Positions 37,217 through 46,515 are shown, numbered from the stretch's first letter. The stretch is DNA of 64,000 nucleotides from RPRB01 sp035519675 (GCA_035519675.1 DATIWB010000013.1:103568-167567); one strand, 5' to 3'. Notes: generated from the sequence alone by a model not told the origin. Numbers and translations: made by a program.

Positions 37217-37847
37217 CCGCAACGGTCATCAGGGAAAGAACGGCCACGAAGCTGATCCGCGACAGCTCGGTCAGGAGGGTGAGCGTGCCGCTGGACAGCC
37301 CGGTGAAGGCCAGGCCCACCACTGGCAGGACCGGCACCCCGCAGCCGGCCAGCGTGCACGGGCCGGTGCCGAGGCCGAACACGCTGGTCAGCGCGCCGAC
37401 CGCCCCGGCAGGACGTGCCGCCTTGAAACCGGCCTCACAGGCCGCCCCCTGGCGCCGCCGGTGGGACCAGAGCGCGAAGAAGGCGCCGAACACCAGGGAG
37501 CTGAGCAGGATGCGGAACAGCGTGGGGACGTCGAGGATGAAGCCCCACTCGACACCCTCTCCCCCGTTGTCGGCGCTCGCCCAGCCGATGGCCATGTTGG
37601 AGAGGAACGAGAGCTTGTCCCCCAGGGGCTGTTCCGAGGCGAGGTACTCGGGCAACCGCCGGAGCCAGGGATTGAAGGTGATGAAGTCCACCGGCTTGCG
37701 GGCGATGGAGAGGATGAGGACGGGCGCGACCAGGTTGAACGTCGCCACCACCGCCGCTGCTCCCCAGACGATGCTCGCCCGCGACCGAAGCGCGGCGGCG
37801 ATGCCGCGGAGCGTCTGCACGATCGCGGTCAGGGCCCTCTGAACCAT
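37140..37847 (-). CDS. hypothetical multi-pass membrane protein with Cys-Pro motif
   Basis: A 235-residue protein with about five hydrophobic segments. A central helix pair carries GPCTLAGCGVPVLPVVGLAF, which recalls the Cys/Pro-rich membrane motifs of DsbD/CcdA-like thiol transporters, though the remainder does not match that family well. The first loop (FNPWLRRLPEYL) may be periplasmic. It overlaps the molybdopterin gene convergently. Family not recognised. Confidence 0.6.
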   Translation of the reverse strand: MVQRALTAIVQTLRGIAAALRSRASIVWGAAAVVATFNLVAPVLILSIARKPVDFITFNPWLRRLPEYLASEQPLGDKLSFLSNMAIGWASADNGGEGVEWGFILDVPTLFRILLSSLVFGAFFALWSHRRRQGAACEAGFKAARPAGAVGALTSVFGLGTGPCTLAGCGVPVLPVVGLAFTGLSSGTLTLLTELSRISFVAVLSLMTVAVIWFGWRAGSTPSTDPPGATAVGAR

Positions 37848-37975
37848 CCCGCTCCGTCCTCTTCCGGGTCACTCAACCTACGTGAGATAGGCGGCGATGG
37901 ACAGCGGTTCCCGTTGACTTCCGGATGCCCCGGGTGTTTAGCGCCCACCCTAGCGACAGCGGACAGGAGGCTCGT

Positions 37976-39331
37976 ATGCCGACGCGTCGGGAGTTCCTCG
38001 CTCAGCTCGGGGTCACCACGGCAGCGGTGGGAGGGGCGGCAGCCGGGATCGGTGTCAGCGGGATTGCCCAGGCCCAGGAGAAACCCAAGGGCACCATTCC
38101 GGACAAGCCATTCCGGATCGGCCACATGACCTTCTTCACCGGTGCCGGCGCGGTCCTCGGCGAGCCGATGTACAAGGGCAATCTCCTGGCGGCCGAGGAG
38201 ATCAACGCCCAGGGAGGCCTGCTGGGAAAGAGGAAGATCGAGATCCTCAAGGCCGACGAGGCCGCCGGCACCGACGCCAACACCAAGGAGATGCGGCGGC
38301 TCCGGCTGTCGGAAAAGGTCGACATGTTCATGGGGATCACCTCCAGCGGAAACACTCCCGCGCTGGGCCCCATCGCCGAGGAGCTGAAGCTCCTCACCAT
38401 CTTCATCGACGGCTGCACCGACTTCCTCTTCGACAAGGCCGTTCCCAACCCGCGCTACATCTTCCGGATCACCAACATCCAGTCCGCGGACGGATCGACC
38501 TGTGCGCTGGGCGTGGCGATGACCTGGCCGGAGATCAAGACCTACGCCCACATCCATCCCGACTACGCCTACGGGCGGAACTGCTACGACCACTTCACCG
38601 TGGTCACCAAGAAGATGTTGCCCAAGGCCAAGAGCGTCTCCGAGGCCTGGCCAAAGCTCTTCTCCACCGACTTCACCCCGCACATCACCAAGACGCTCGC
38701 CGCCAAGCCGGATCTGCTGGTGACCTCGCTCTGGGGTGGCGACTACGTGGCCTTCTACAAGCAGGCCCTGCAGCACGGACTGTTCGGCAAGATGAAGGTG
38801 GCCACCACGCTGGGGCTGGGCTCGGTGCCTCAGGCCATCGGGAAGGATCATCCCGAGGGCGTCCTCTCCGGCGTCCACGCCAACTACCACTTCACCTATC
38901 CGGCCGGGAACCGCTGGCCGCTCAACAAGAACTTCGTCGAGAAGTACAAGGCCAAGTTCGACGAGTACCCGAACTTCCAGGCCGAGGGTGCCTACACCGC
39001 GACCCACGTGCTCAAGACGGCGGTGGAGAAGGCCAACCGGCTCACTGGCGGCTGGCCGGACGACGACGCGATCATCGGCCAGCTCGAGGGGATGATGTAC
39101 GCCGGGCCGGGAGGCTACGTGTACATCCGCCCGGACAACCATCAGGGCTACAAGGACGCGATCACCGGCTTCAGCAAGAACGTGCCCGAGTATCCGTTCC
39201 CCATCCTCGATCCGAACCGGATCATCACCATCCCCATCCGGAACGTCACCGCTCCCCCCGGCTGGCCGAAGGGTGAGCCGACCTCGACCTATACCTGGAT
39301 CGATCAGACCTGGCCGCAGATGAAGGCGTAA
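37976..39331 (+). CDS. ABC transporter substrate-binding protein, Liv/urea/amide type
   Basis: A 451-residue exported protein with a Tat-like signal (PTRREFLAQLGVTTAAVGG). The mature chain is a type I periplasmic-binding protein of the Leu/Ile/Val-binding family (FRIGHMTFFTGAGAVLGEPMYKG, LAAEEINAQGGLLGKRKIE, DYAYGRN). It is longer than LivK, as in members that bind amides, urea or aromatic compounds. RBS CAGGAGG precedes ATG 37976. It is the first gene of an eight-gene transport operon and the only binding protein in it. Confidence 0.9.
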   Translation: MPTRREFLAQLGVTTAAVGGAAAGIGVSGIAQAQEKPKGTIPDKPFRIGHMTFFTGAGAVLGEPMYKGNLLAAEEINAQGGLLGKRKIEILKADEAAGTDANTKEMRRLRLSEKVDMFMGITSSGNTPALGPIAEELKLLTIFIDGCTDFLFDKAVPNPRYIFRITNIQSADGSTCALGVAMTWPEIKTYAHIHPDYAYGRNCYDHFTVVTKKMLPKAKSVSEAWPKLFSTDFTPHITKTLAAKPDLLVTSLWGGDYVAFYKQALQHGLFGKMKVATTLGLGSVPQAIGKDHPEGVLSGVHANYHFTYPAGNRWPLNKNFVEKYKAKFDEYPNFQAEGAYTATHVLKTAVEKANRLTGGWPDDDAIIGQLEGMMYAGPGGYVYIRPDNHQGYKDAITGFSKNVPEYPFPILDPNRIITIPIRNVTAPPGWPKGEPTSTYTWIDQTWPQMKA

Positions 39332-39339
39332 CCCACCCG

Positions 39340-40218
39340 GTGGACATCCTCGTCGTCCACCTCTTCAACGCCCTCCTCTACGCCTCGGTCCTGTTCCTCA
39401 TCGCCGGGGGGCTGAGCCTCATCTACGGGGTGATGAGGATCGTCAACCTCGCCCACGGGAACCTCTTCGCCCTCGGCGCGTTCGCCACCGCCTGGGCGAT
39501 CGGACAGTTGTTCGCCGGCTCGGACTCGGCCTGGCTCTTTCTGCTCCTGCCCACCGGCGCAATCCTCGCCGCCCTGCTCGGTGCGGTGCTGGAGCCGACG
39601 TTGCTCAGGCCGTTCTACCGACGACCGGAGGAGTATCAGCTCCTGGTCACCTTCGGCCTGCTGATGATCCTCGAGGACCTGATCCGGTTCGTCTTTGGTG
39701 CGTACCCGCGCTCGGCCAGCGTTCTCTTCGAGAAGGCCGGGAGTCTTCACGTGGGGGAGTACGTCTACCCTCGGTACAACCTGATGGTGATCGCCATCGG
39801 GGGCCTGGCGGCGCTCTTCCTCTGGGCCTTCATCTACCGCACCAAGTTCGGGGTGGTGCTCCGGGCCACGTCCCAGGACATGCGCCGGGCGTCGGCCCTG
39901 GGGGTCAACGTGAACCTGGTCTACGTCCAGGCCTTCACCATCGGCTGCTTCATGGCCGGGCTGGCCGGTTCGATCATCGTTCCGGGCCAGTCCGCGGTGC
40001 TGGGGATGGGGGTGGATGCGCTGGTCCTCTCCTTCATCGTGGTGGTGATCGGCGGCCTGGGAAGCCTCGAGGGGGCGCTGGTCGGGGCGCTGATCGTGGG
40101 GATCATCCGTGAGATCGGCATCAGCGTCTTCCCGGAGATCGAGCTGGCGGTGCTCTACCTGATCGCCGCAGGCGTGCTCTTCGTGCGCCCCGCGGGGCTG
40201 TTCGGCCGGGCGGCATGA
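39340..40218 (+). CDS. LivH-type ABC transporter permease
   Basis: A 292-residue permease with about eight helices and the LivH signature MRIVNLAHGNLFALGAF near the start, and VVVIGGLGSLEGALVGALIVG near the end. GTG 39340 lies 8 bases after the binding-protein stop. It pairs with the LivM-type permease to form the membrane channel. Confidence 0.92.
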   Translation: MDILVVHLFNALLYASVLFLIAGGLSLIYGVMRIVNLAHGNLFALGAFATAWAIGQLFAGSDSAWLFLLLPTGAILAALLGAVLEPTLLRPFYRRPEEYQLLVTFGLLMILEDLIRFVFGAYPRSASVLFEKAGSLHVGEYVYPRYNLMVIAIGGLAALFLWAFIYRTKFGVVLRATSQDMRRASALGVNVNLVYVQAFTIGCFMAGLAGSIIVPGQSAVLGMGVDALVLSFIVVVIGGLGSLEGALVGALIVGIIREIGISVFPEIELAVLYLIAAGVLFVRPAGLFGRAA

Positions 40219-41222
40219 CCACCGTTCCCCTCACCACCTTTCAGAAGCGGTCGCCGCTCAGGGTGGTGGTCTGGGCGGTGCCGCTGGCCCTTCTCCTGGT
40301 GGTCCTGCCCTGGGCCGTGGACCCGTACCAGACCATCCTCGTCGCCTACGGCCTGGTGATGGCCATCGCGGTGCTCGGCTTCAATCTGCTGCTCGGGTAC
40401 ACCGGGCTCCTCTCCTTCGGGCACTCCGCGTACTTCGGTGTCGGCGCCTACGCGGTGGCCTTCATGGTGAAGTACTTCCACGTCGAGTCGATGGAGCTGT
40501 TCCTGGTGGGAGCCGTCGTTGCCTCCACCCTGGTGACGGTGCTCTTCGGCTACGCCTGCGTCAGGTACACGCGGATCTTCTTCAGCATCCTGACCCTGGC
40601 GCTCTCCCAGGTGCTGTGGAGCCTGGCCTACAAGTTCTACGGGGTGACCGGTGGGTCCGACGGGCTCCGGGTGCCGACCCCGAAGCTGCTGGGAATCGTG
40701 AACCCCGTCGGTGAGGACAAGATCCGCTTTCTCACCCACGGCTACTACTACTACGTCCTGGTGGTGTTCACGCTCTGCGTGGCGGTGATGTGGCTCGTGG
40801 TCCACTCACCCTTCGGGATGGCCCTCCAGTCCATCCGCGACAACGAGACCCGGGCCCAGTTCATCGGGCTCCGGATCCGGGCCTACCGGCTGGTGGCCTT
40901 CCTCGTCTCCGGAGTCTTCACCGGCATCGCCGGGGCTCTCTGGGTCCCCCTCAACGGGCTGACCACCCCGGACATCCTCTACTGGCCCTTCTCCGGCGAG
41001 ATCGTCTTCATGGCCGTGCTGGGCGGCTTCCGCAACTTCACCGGACCCATCGTGGGGGCGGTGGTCTTCAACTGGCTGAAGACCTACGCAGTCGGCGCCA
41101 CGGTCTACTGGCAGGCGCTGCTGGGGTTCGTCCTGGTCGTCCTGGTGATGGTCCTGCCGACCGGGATCGTGGGGAGCATCAAGTTGCTCTGGGCACGTGC
41201 CAGAGGGCGGGCTTTCCGGTGA
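40215..41222 (+). CDS. LivM-type ABC transporter permease
   Basis: A 335-residue permease with the LivM-type segments GFNLLLGYTGLLSFGHSAYFGVGAYA and IRDNETRAQFIGLRIRAYRLVAF. ATG 40215 overlaps the LivH stop (ATGA). Partner of the preceding permease. Confidence 0.92.
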   Translation: MTTVPLTTFQKRSPLRVVVWAVPLALLLVVLPWAVDPYQTILVAYGLVMAIAVLGFNLLLGYTGLLSFGHSAYFGVGAYAVAFMVKYFHVESMELFLVGAVVASTLVTVLFGYACVRYTRIFFSILTLALSQVLWSLAYKFYGVTGGSDGLRVPTPKLLGIVNPVGEDKIRFLTHGYYYYVLVVFTLCVAVMWLVVHSPFGMALQSIRDNETRAQFIGLRIRAYRLVAFLVSGVFTGIAGALWVPLNGLTTPDILYWPFSGEIVFMAVLGGFRNFTGPIVGAVVFNWLKTYAVGATVYWQALLGFVLVVLVMVLPTGIVGSIKLLWARARGRAFR

Positions 41223-41971
41223 ACCTGCTGGAGACCAGAAAGCTGACCAAGTACTTCGGCGACACCCACGCCGTGGACAGGGTCGATTTCACCATCGGCG
41301 AGGGCGAGGTCGTTGCTCTGATTGGCTCCAATGGCGCAGGGAAGACCAGCCTGGTGAATCTGATCAGCGGTCTTCTCCGGCCCGACAGCGGACAGATTCT
41401 CTTCCGGGGCGCCGATGTCACCGACGAGTCGGTCTACGGCCGGATCCGGGCCGGGATCGCCCGCAGCTTCCAGATCGTCAATCTCTTCGACGAGCTGACG
41501 GTCCTGGACAACGTCGCGCTCTCCATCTTCTCCCGCGAACTGTTGACCCGCTTCTTCTGGACGCTGGCCGATCACCATCACCCCGTCTGGCAGGAGGCTC
41601 ATGACATCCTCGGGCAGTTCGGGCTGGAGCCAAAGTCCTCGATGCTGGCCGGGGGGATCTCCCAGGGCGAGCGAAAGCTGCTCGACGTCGCGGTGGCCTA
41701 CGCCCTGAAACCGCGGCTCCTCTTCCTCGACGAGCCCACCAGCGGGGTCAGCACCCGGGAGAAGGCACCGATCATGGACGTGATCAGCTCCATCGTGCGA
41801 TCGCAGCAGATCACCGCGGTGGTCATCGAGCACGACATGGACATCATCTTCAAGTATTCGGACCGCATCGTGGTCATGCACCAGGGCGTGGTCCTGGCCA
41901 GCGGCCGCCCGGAGGAGATCCGCGGGAACGAGGCGGTCAAGGACGCGGTCTTCGGGCCCAGCCATGCTTGA
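41219..41971 (+). CDS. LivG-type ABC ATP-binding protein
   Basis: A 250-residue ATPase with Walker A GSNGAGKTS, signature ISQGERK, Walker B LLFLDEPTSGVS and EHDMD. The signature is slightly unusual (SQGE in place of SGGQ), as also seen in other Liv ATPases. GTG 41219 overlaps the LivM stop (GTGA). Confidence 0.9.
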   Translation: MNLLETRKLTKYFGDTHAVDRVDFTIGEGEVVALIGSNGAGKTSLVNLISGLLRPDSGQILFRGADVTDESVYGRIRAGIARSFQIVNLFDELTVLDNVALSIFSRELLTRFFWTLADHHHPVWQEAHDILGQFGLEPKSSMLAGGISQGERKLLDVAVAYALKPRLLFLDEPTSGVSTREKAPIMDVISSIVRSQQITAVVIEHDMDIIFKYSDRIVVMHQGVVLASGRPEEIRGNEAVKDAVFGPSHA

Positions 41972-42674
41972 GATCGAGGCGATCAACACCTACCGCGGCC
42001 GGGCCCAGGTCCTCCGGGAGGTGTCGCTCTCCGTCGGGGCAGATGAATCGGTCTGTCTGGTGGGCCGCAACGGAGCCGGGAAGACGACCACCATCGACAG
42101 CATCATCGGGCTCCTCCCTCTCCGGTCCGGAAAGATCACCTTCCAGGGTCGGGACATCAGCTCGCTGCCCCCCCACAAGCGAGCGCGGCTCGGCATCGGC
42201 TACGCCCCCGAGGACAGCGGAGTGTTCCCCGACCTGACGGTGGCGGAGAACTTCGAGATCTGCCGCTGGCTGGCCCAGTCCTCGGGGCGCGCGGCACAGG
42301 TGGTGGACAGCGAGGAGCGGGTCTTCGCCGTGTTCCCGGAAGTGCGCGAGCTGTCGCAGCGGCGGGGCCTCCACCTGAGCGGTGGGCAGAAGAAGATGGT
42401 GACCATTGCCCGGGCGATGATGCTCGCCCCGGCCATCCTCCTGCTGGACGAACCGTTCGAGGGCCTGGCCCCGGTGGTGGTCACCAGGCTGATCGAGGCG
42501 GTGCGGAGGATCAAGGAGATGAAGATCTCGGTCCTCATCGCCGAATCGAACCTGGCCAATGCCCGGCGGGTCGCCGACCGGCTCTACGCCATCGACCGAG
42601 GCGAGATCATCTATCATGGAGATCCGCGGCTGGTGGTCGAGAACAAGGCAGTCATGGAGACCATCCGCGGATAG
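41964..42674 (+). CDS. LivF-type ABC ATP-binding protein
   Basis: A 236-residue ATPase with Walker A GRNGAGKTT, DSIIGLLP, signature LSGGQKKM, Walker B ILLLDEPFEGLAP and the C-terminal LivF region. ATG 41964 overlaps the LivG stop by 8 bases. It completes the Liv-type importer. Confidence 0.92.
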   Translation: MLEIEAINTYRGRAQVLREVSLSVGADESVCLVGRNGAGKTTTIDSIIGLLPLRSGKITFQGRDISSLPPHKRARLGIGYAPEDSGVFPDLTVAENFEICRWLAQSSGRAAQVVDSEERVFAVFPEVRELSQRRGLHLSGGQKKMVTIARAMMLAPAILLLDEPFEGLAPVVVTRLIEAVRRIKEMKISVLIAESNLANARRVADRLYAIDRGEIIYHGDPRLVVENKAVMETIRG

Positions 42675-43533
42675 GCGGTGCCTCATCACCCGGCGCTCAC
42701 TGCTCTGGCTGGCCTCGCTGGCGGCGCTGATCGGGGCCTACACCCTGGCGGCGAGCGTCCTGTCGCGGCCTGACATCCTTCCGCCCACGCGGGAGATCGC
42801 CGCGGCGTTCGGCGCGCTGGTGGGGCGCGGTCTCCAGATGCCGGCCGGCGGGGAGCACCAGCACCATCACCATCCGTCCAGCGCGCAGATGGAGACGCTG
42901 CTTCAGGAAGGAGTGACGCTTCAAGGAGCGCTCGCCGTCACCACCGGCAGGGTCCTCTTCGGCCTGGCGGTGGGCCTCCCGCTGGGGATCCTGCTCGGGC
43001 TTCTGATGGGCTGGAGCCGACCGGCGGACGACTACCTGCATCCGATCTACATCCTGCTGCGCTCGGTCCCGCCGCTGGCCCTCATCACCTACATCATGCT
43101 CTGGCTCGGCCACAGCGAGGCGCACCGGCTGATCCCCATCGTCTATGCGGTCGCCGTCACCATGGTGATTCCCACGTACCATGGCGTGCGTGACGTGGCC
43201 GGCAAGTACCTGGTGGCCGCTCGAGCGCTGGGGGCGAAGGGGCGCCTGTTGCTGCTCAGGGTCATTCTCCCGGCCGCGGGACCAGCCATCCTCGGCGGGC
43301 TCCGCTACTCGCTGGCCATCGCCTGGATGACCGCGGTGGGGGCGGAGATGCTGATGGCGGAGAACGGCATGGGCAATCTCCTCATCGGCGGCGGGATGTG
43401 GTCGTCCCGGCTCCAGACGCGGTCCGATCCCGCGGTGATCATCGTGGGGATCCTGGCTCTGGCCGTCGCCGGCTGGGCGATGGACGCGGCGGCGAGGATC
43501 CTCGGCTCGCGGCTCACCCACTGGGCCCGGTGA
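42616..43533 (+). CDS. SsuC/TauC-type ABC transporter permease with His-rich loop
   Basis: A permease of about 305 residues of the nitrate/sulfonate/taurine (BPD_transp_1) class, with the EAA-like loop VAARALGAKGRLLLLRVILPAAGPAILGGLRY. The start is uncertain: ATG 42616 overlaps livF by 59 bases, and no ATG or GTG in frame lies closer to the first helix (SLLWLASLAALIGAY). After helix 1, residues about 81-86 read HQHHHH, a natural His cluster in a probable periplasmic loop that could bind metal. It joins the Liv genes without a gap. Confidence 0.85.
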   Translation: MEIRGWWSRTRQSWRPSADRRCLITRRSLLWLASLAALIGAYTLAASVLSRPDILPPTREIAAAFGALVGRGLQMPAGGEHQHHHHPSSAQMETLLQEGVTLQGALAVTTGRVLFGLAVGLPLGILLGLLMGWSRPADDYLHPIYILLRSVPPLALITYIMLWLGHSEAHRLIPIVYAVAVTMVIPTYHGVRDVAGKYLVAARALGAKGRLLLLRVILPAAGPAILGGLRYSLAIAWMTAVGAEMLMAENGMGNLLIGGGMWSSRLQTRSDPAVIIVGILALAVAGWAMDAAARILGSRLTHWAR

Positions 43534-44336
43534 TGAGGTGGGTCAGAGTCAGGCGGGCGGTCGTCGCCCTCGTGGCAGTCGCCGGGCTCTACGGGCTCGC
43601 GGCGCAGATCGGCCATGGACGGCTGCCTGATCGGATCTGGCTGGGGACCCACTACGTCGAGAACGTCCAGCTGCTGCCCACCTGGCGTTCGCTGGCCGAG
43701 GAGGGAACCTTCCTCCTGGAGTCGGACATCCTGGTGAGCAGCGTCGCGGTGAGCACCAGAAGGGTCGCCATCGGGCTGATCCTCGGCTCCATCGCCGGAA
43801 TCCTGCTGGGCCTCCTGACTGGCCTGGCGACGCGCCTGGAATCCCTGGCCGACCCCTGGGTGACATTCTTCCGCTTCACTCCGGCGCTGGCCCTGCTGCC
43901 GCTCTACGTCGTCTGGTTCGGCTACGGGGAGAGCTCGAAGGTCCTCCTCATCGCGACCAACGTGGCGGTGATCACCCTCCTCGGAGCGCACCAGGGAGTG
44001 CGGGGCGTGCCCAGGGTGTACCTCGACGCCGCCGCCTCGCTCGGGGCAGGTCCCTGGCTACGGTTCCGGAGGGTGGTCCTGCCCGTGGCCTTTCCCTCGA
44101 TCTTTGCCAGCATCCGCGTCGCCGCCGGCCTGGCCTGGGTGACGATCGTGGTGGCGGAATTGATCGACGCGAGGATGCCCAGCCTGGGGTACCTCCTCAC
44201 CTTGGCCGGCGCGTACCCGCGGGTCCCGACCATGCTCCTTGCCCTGGCCACCGTCGGCGCGCTGGTGCTGCTCTTCGACCTGCTGGCACTGTTGCTTCAC
44301 TCCTGGGGCACGCGGTGGATGGAGCGGGCCGGATGA
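43533..44336 (+). CDS. SsuC/TauC-type ABC transporter permease
   Basis: A 267-residue permease with the same fold: the coupling loop DAAASLGAGPWLRFRRVVLPVAFPSIFASIRVA and about six helices. ATG 43533 shares one base with the preceding stop (TGATG); GTG 43530 is possible. Two different SsuC-like permeases in a row suggest a heterodimeric channel. Confidence 0.88.
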   Translation: MRWVRVRRAVVALVAVAGLYGLAAQIGHGRLPDRIWLGTHYVENVQLLPTWRSLAEEGTFLLESDILVSSVAVSTRRVAIGLILGSIAGILLGLLTGLATRLESLADPWVTFFRFTPALALLPLYVVWFGYGESSKVLLIATNVAVITLLGAHQGVRGVPRVYLDAAASLGAGPWLRFRRVVLPVAFPSIFASIRVAAGLAWVTIVVAELIDARMPSLGYLLTLAGAYPRVPTMLLALATVGALVLLFDLLALLLHSWGTRWMERAG

Positions 44337-45127
44337 CGGACAGTGCCCCGGCACCGGTGCTGGAAGCGGTCGGGGTCAGCTACAGCTACCCCGGCCCGAC
44401 GCCCACCCAGGCCCTGGATCAGCTGAGCCTGGAGGTGAAGGACAACGAGTTTCTCGCCCTCCTCGGTCCGGTGGGATGCGGGAAGACGACCCTGCTCCGC
44501 ATCTTCGCCGGCTTCCTTCGGCCCACGAAGGGAGCGGTCCGTTGCGGCGGGGCGACCATCGCCGGGCCAGGCTGGCAGAGAGGGTATGTCCTCCAGGAAC
44601 AGGCCATCTTTCCCTGGATGAGAGTGCGGGAGAACGTCGAGTTCGGCCTTCTGGCCAAGGGCGTCGAGCCCTCCGCGAGGCGGGCGGTGAGCGACGAGCT
44701 GCTCGGGCTGATCGGCCTCTCGAGCTTCGAGGCGGCATTTCCGAGGGAACTGTCCGCGGGCATGTCGAAGATGGTGGAGGTGGCGCGGGTGCTGGCCACG
44801 GATCCATCCATCCTCTTGCTCGACGAGCCATTCGGCGCCCTCGATGCCCAGACCCGGGCCCACATGCAGGACGCGCTGGCCCGGCTGTGGGAGCGGCGGC
44901 GAAAGACCGTGCTCTTCGTGACCCACGACGCGGAGGAAGCTCTCTACCTGGCCGACCGGATCGTCGTCCTCTCGCAGCGTCCGGGGCGGATCAAGGCTCA
45001 GTTCTCGGTGGACCTTCCCCGACCGCGCTCCTTCGAGACCCGCTTCTCCAGCGGATTCCTGGCGCTCAAACGCCAGGTCTGGGAAGCGACCGGGACGGAG
45101 CCCGTCCGCCGCGACCACCAGGCGTAG
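44333..45127 (+). CDS. SsuB/TauB-type ABC ATP-binding protein
   Basis: A 264-residue ATPase with Walker A GPVGCGKTT, Q-loop VLQEQAIFPW, ELSAGMSKMVEVARVLA as the signature region (with SAGM in place of SGGQ), Walker B ILLLDEPFGALD and THDAEEALYLADR, typical of nitrate/sulfonate/taurine ATPases. ATG 44333 overlaps the permease stop (ATGA). It overlaps the convergent APC permease gene by 130 bases at its end. Confidence 0.9.
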   Translation: MTDSAPAPVLEAVGVSYSYPGPTPTQALDQLSLEVKDNEFLALLGPVGCGKTTLLRIFAGFLRPTKGAVRCGGATIAGPGWQRGYVLQEQAIFPWMRVRENVEFGLLAKGVEPSARRAVSDELLGLIGLSSFEAAFPRELSAGMSKMVEVARVLATDPSILLLDEPFGALDAQTRAHMQDALARLWERRRKTVLFVTHDAEEALYLADRIVVLSQRPGRIKAQFSVDLPRPRSFETRFSSGFLALKRQVWEATGTEPVRRDHQA

Positions 45128-46515
45128 GCGGGCAACCCGCTGGCGATCAGCAGCAGCCCGAGCAGCGACCGGAGCGGCGCCTGGACCAGGGTGACCGCCA
45201 CCAGCCCCAGGCACACCCCGATGAACGCCCCCGTCACCCAGGGATGACCCCAAGCCCGGTAGGGGCGGGGATCCTCGGGCCGCTTCTTCCGGAGCACGAA
45301 GACCGCCCCGGCGCTGGCAGCGTGGAAGAGCGCACCGGCGAAGACCACCGCGGTGTAGAGCTCGCGGTAGGTGCCGGAGAGGGCGAGCGCCACGCCCCAG
45401 GCGCCCTGCGCCAGGAGGCTCGCCGACGGCGTGCGATGGCGGGGATCGACCCGGGCCAGCGAGCGGAAGAACACGCCGTCCTGCGCCATGGGAAGGTAGA
45501 TCCGCGCGCAGCAGAGCACGTTGGCCGCGAGGCAGCCGAACATCGAGAGGAGGATCACCACCGACACGGCGCGGGCCGCGCCGGGACCCAGGAGCGCGGC
45601 GGCCGCGGCCTCGCCGATCCGCTCCGACCGGCCCAGCTCGGCGGGCCCCAGAGCCCGGACGTAGACCCAGTTGATGGCCAGGTAGAGCGCGGCGACCACT
45701 GCCACTCCGCCGATCAGCCCCCGGGGGAGGCTTCGTTCCGGTCGCCGCATCTCCCCCGCGGAGAAGGTCAGGACGTACCAGCCGTCGTACGTCCAGAGCA
45801 CGGCCACCATCCCCAGCCCCAGCCCGGCGATCAGCCCCTGCCGAGGAAGGGCTGCCGACCAGGCCGGAGCGGCCGTCGGCGGGACGGCGAGGCCGATCAC
45901 CACCAGGACGACCAGGGCCGCGACCTTGAGCGCGGTGGCCGCGTTCTGGACGAGCGCTCCCTCACGCACCCCGAGCCAGTTCACCGCAGTGAGGAGAACG
46001 ATGGCCAGGGCGCCGGCGAGCTGTGGCCCCCTCACCGTCCAGTGAAGGCTCCCCAGGCTCAGCAAGAGGAGCTCGGAGCCCGAAGAGAAGGCGGGAACGA
46101 ACGCTCCGAGGTACTCGCCGAAGCCGACGGCGATGGCGGAGATACCCGCGGTCATGATGACCAGGAACGAGGTCCATCCGAAGAGGAAGCCCCACACCCG
46201 GCCGTACGCCTCCTTGAGGAAGTGATACTGGCCACCGGCGCGGGGAAACATCGCCCCGAGCTCCGAGTAGGTCAGCGCGCCGGCCATCGCGTAGAGCCCA
46301 CCCGCCACCCAGAGCAGCAGGATCAACGCCGGGTGCGGCAGACCTCGGGCGATGTCCCCGGTGGTGAGGAAGATGCCGCTTCCCACCGTCCCCCCGATGG
46401 TGATCAGCGCCCCATCCCACGCGCCCAGCGAGCGAACCAGCGTGGGCTGTGGTCCGGCGGCCTCCTCGTCCAAGGCGGGGCGGCCAGGGGCGGTCACGGC
46501 GCCGCATCCTGCCAC
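44998..46515 (-). CDS. APC-family amino acid/amine permease
   Basis: A 505-residue transporter with about twelve helices and the APC start GGTVGSGIFLTTG, followed by PRAGGQYHFLKEAYG. Its C-terminal tail runs 130 bases into the 3' end of the opposite ABC ATPase gene. The start is GTG 46515 with GGAGG close by; GTG 46497 is possible. It is divergent from the Rieske oxygenase, separated by 56 bases, so a shared substrate (an amino acid or quaternary amine) is suggested but not shown. Confidence 0.88.
   Translation of the reverse strand: MAGCGAVTAPGRPALDEEAAGPQPTLVRSLGAWDGALITIGGTVGSGIFLTTGDIARGLPHPALILLLWVAGGLYAMAGALTYSELGAMFPRAGGQYHFLKEAYGRVWGFLFGWTSFLVIMTAGISAIAVGFGEYLGAFVPAFSSGSELLLLSLGSLHWTVRGPQLAGALAIVLLTAVNWLGVREGALVQNAATALKVAALVVLVVIGLAVPPTAAPAWSAALPRQGLIAGLGLGMVAVLWTYDGWYVLTFSAGEMRRPERSLPRGLIGGVAVVAALYLAINWVYVRALGPAELGRSERIGEAAAAALLGPGAARAVSVVILLSMFGCLAANVLCCARIYLPMAQDGVFFRSLARVDPRHRTPSASLLAQGAWGVALALSGTYRELYTAVVFAGALFHAASAGAVFVLRKKRPEDPRPYRAWGHPWVTGAFIGVCLGLVAVTLVQAPLRSLLGLLLIASGLPAYAWWSRRTGSVPVASQTWRLSARNPLEKRVSKERGRGRSTEN

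Noticed and set aside
42853..42875. His-tag or vector contamination suspected from HQHHHH
   Set aside because: The codons alternate CAC and CAT, the flanks continue as permease sequence and no vector sequence is adjacent.
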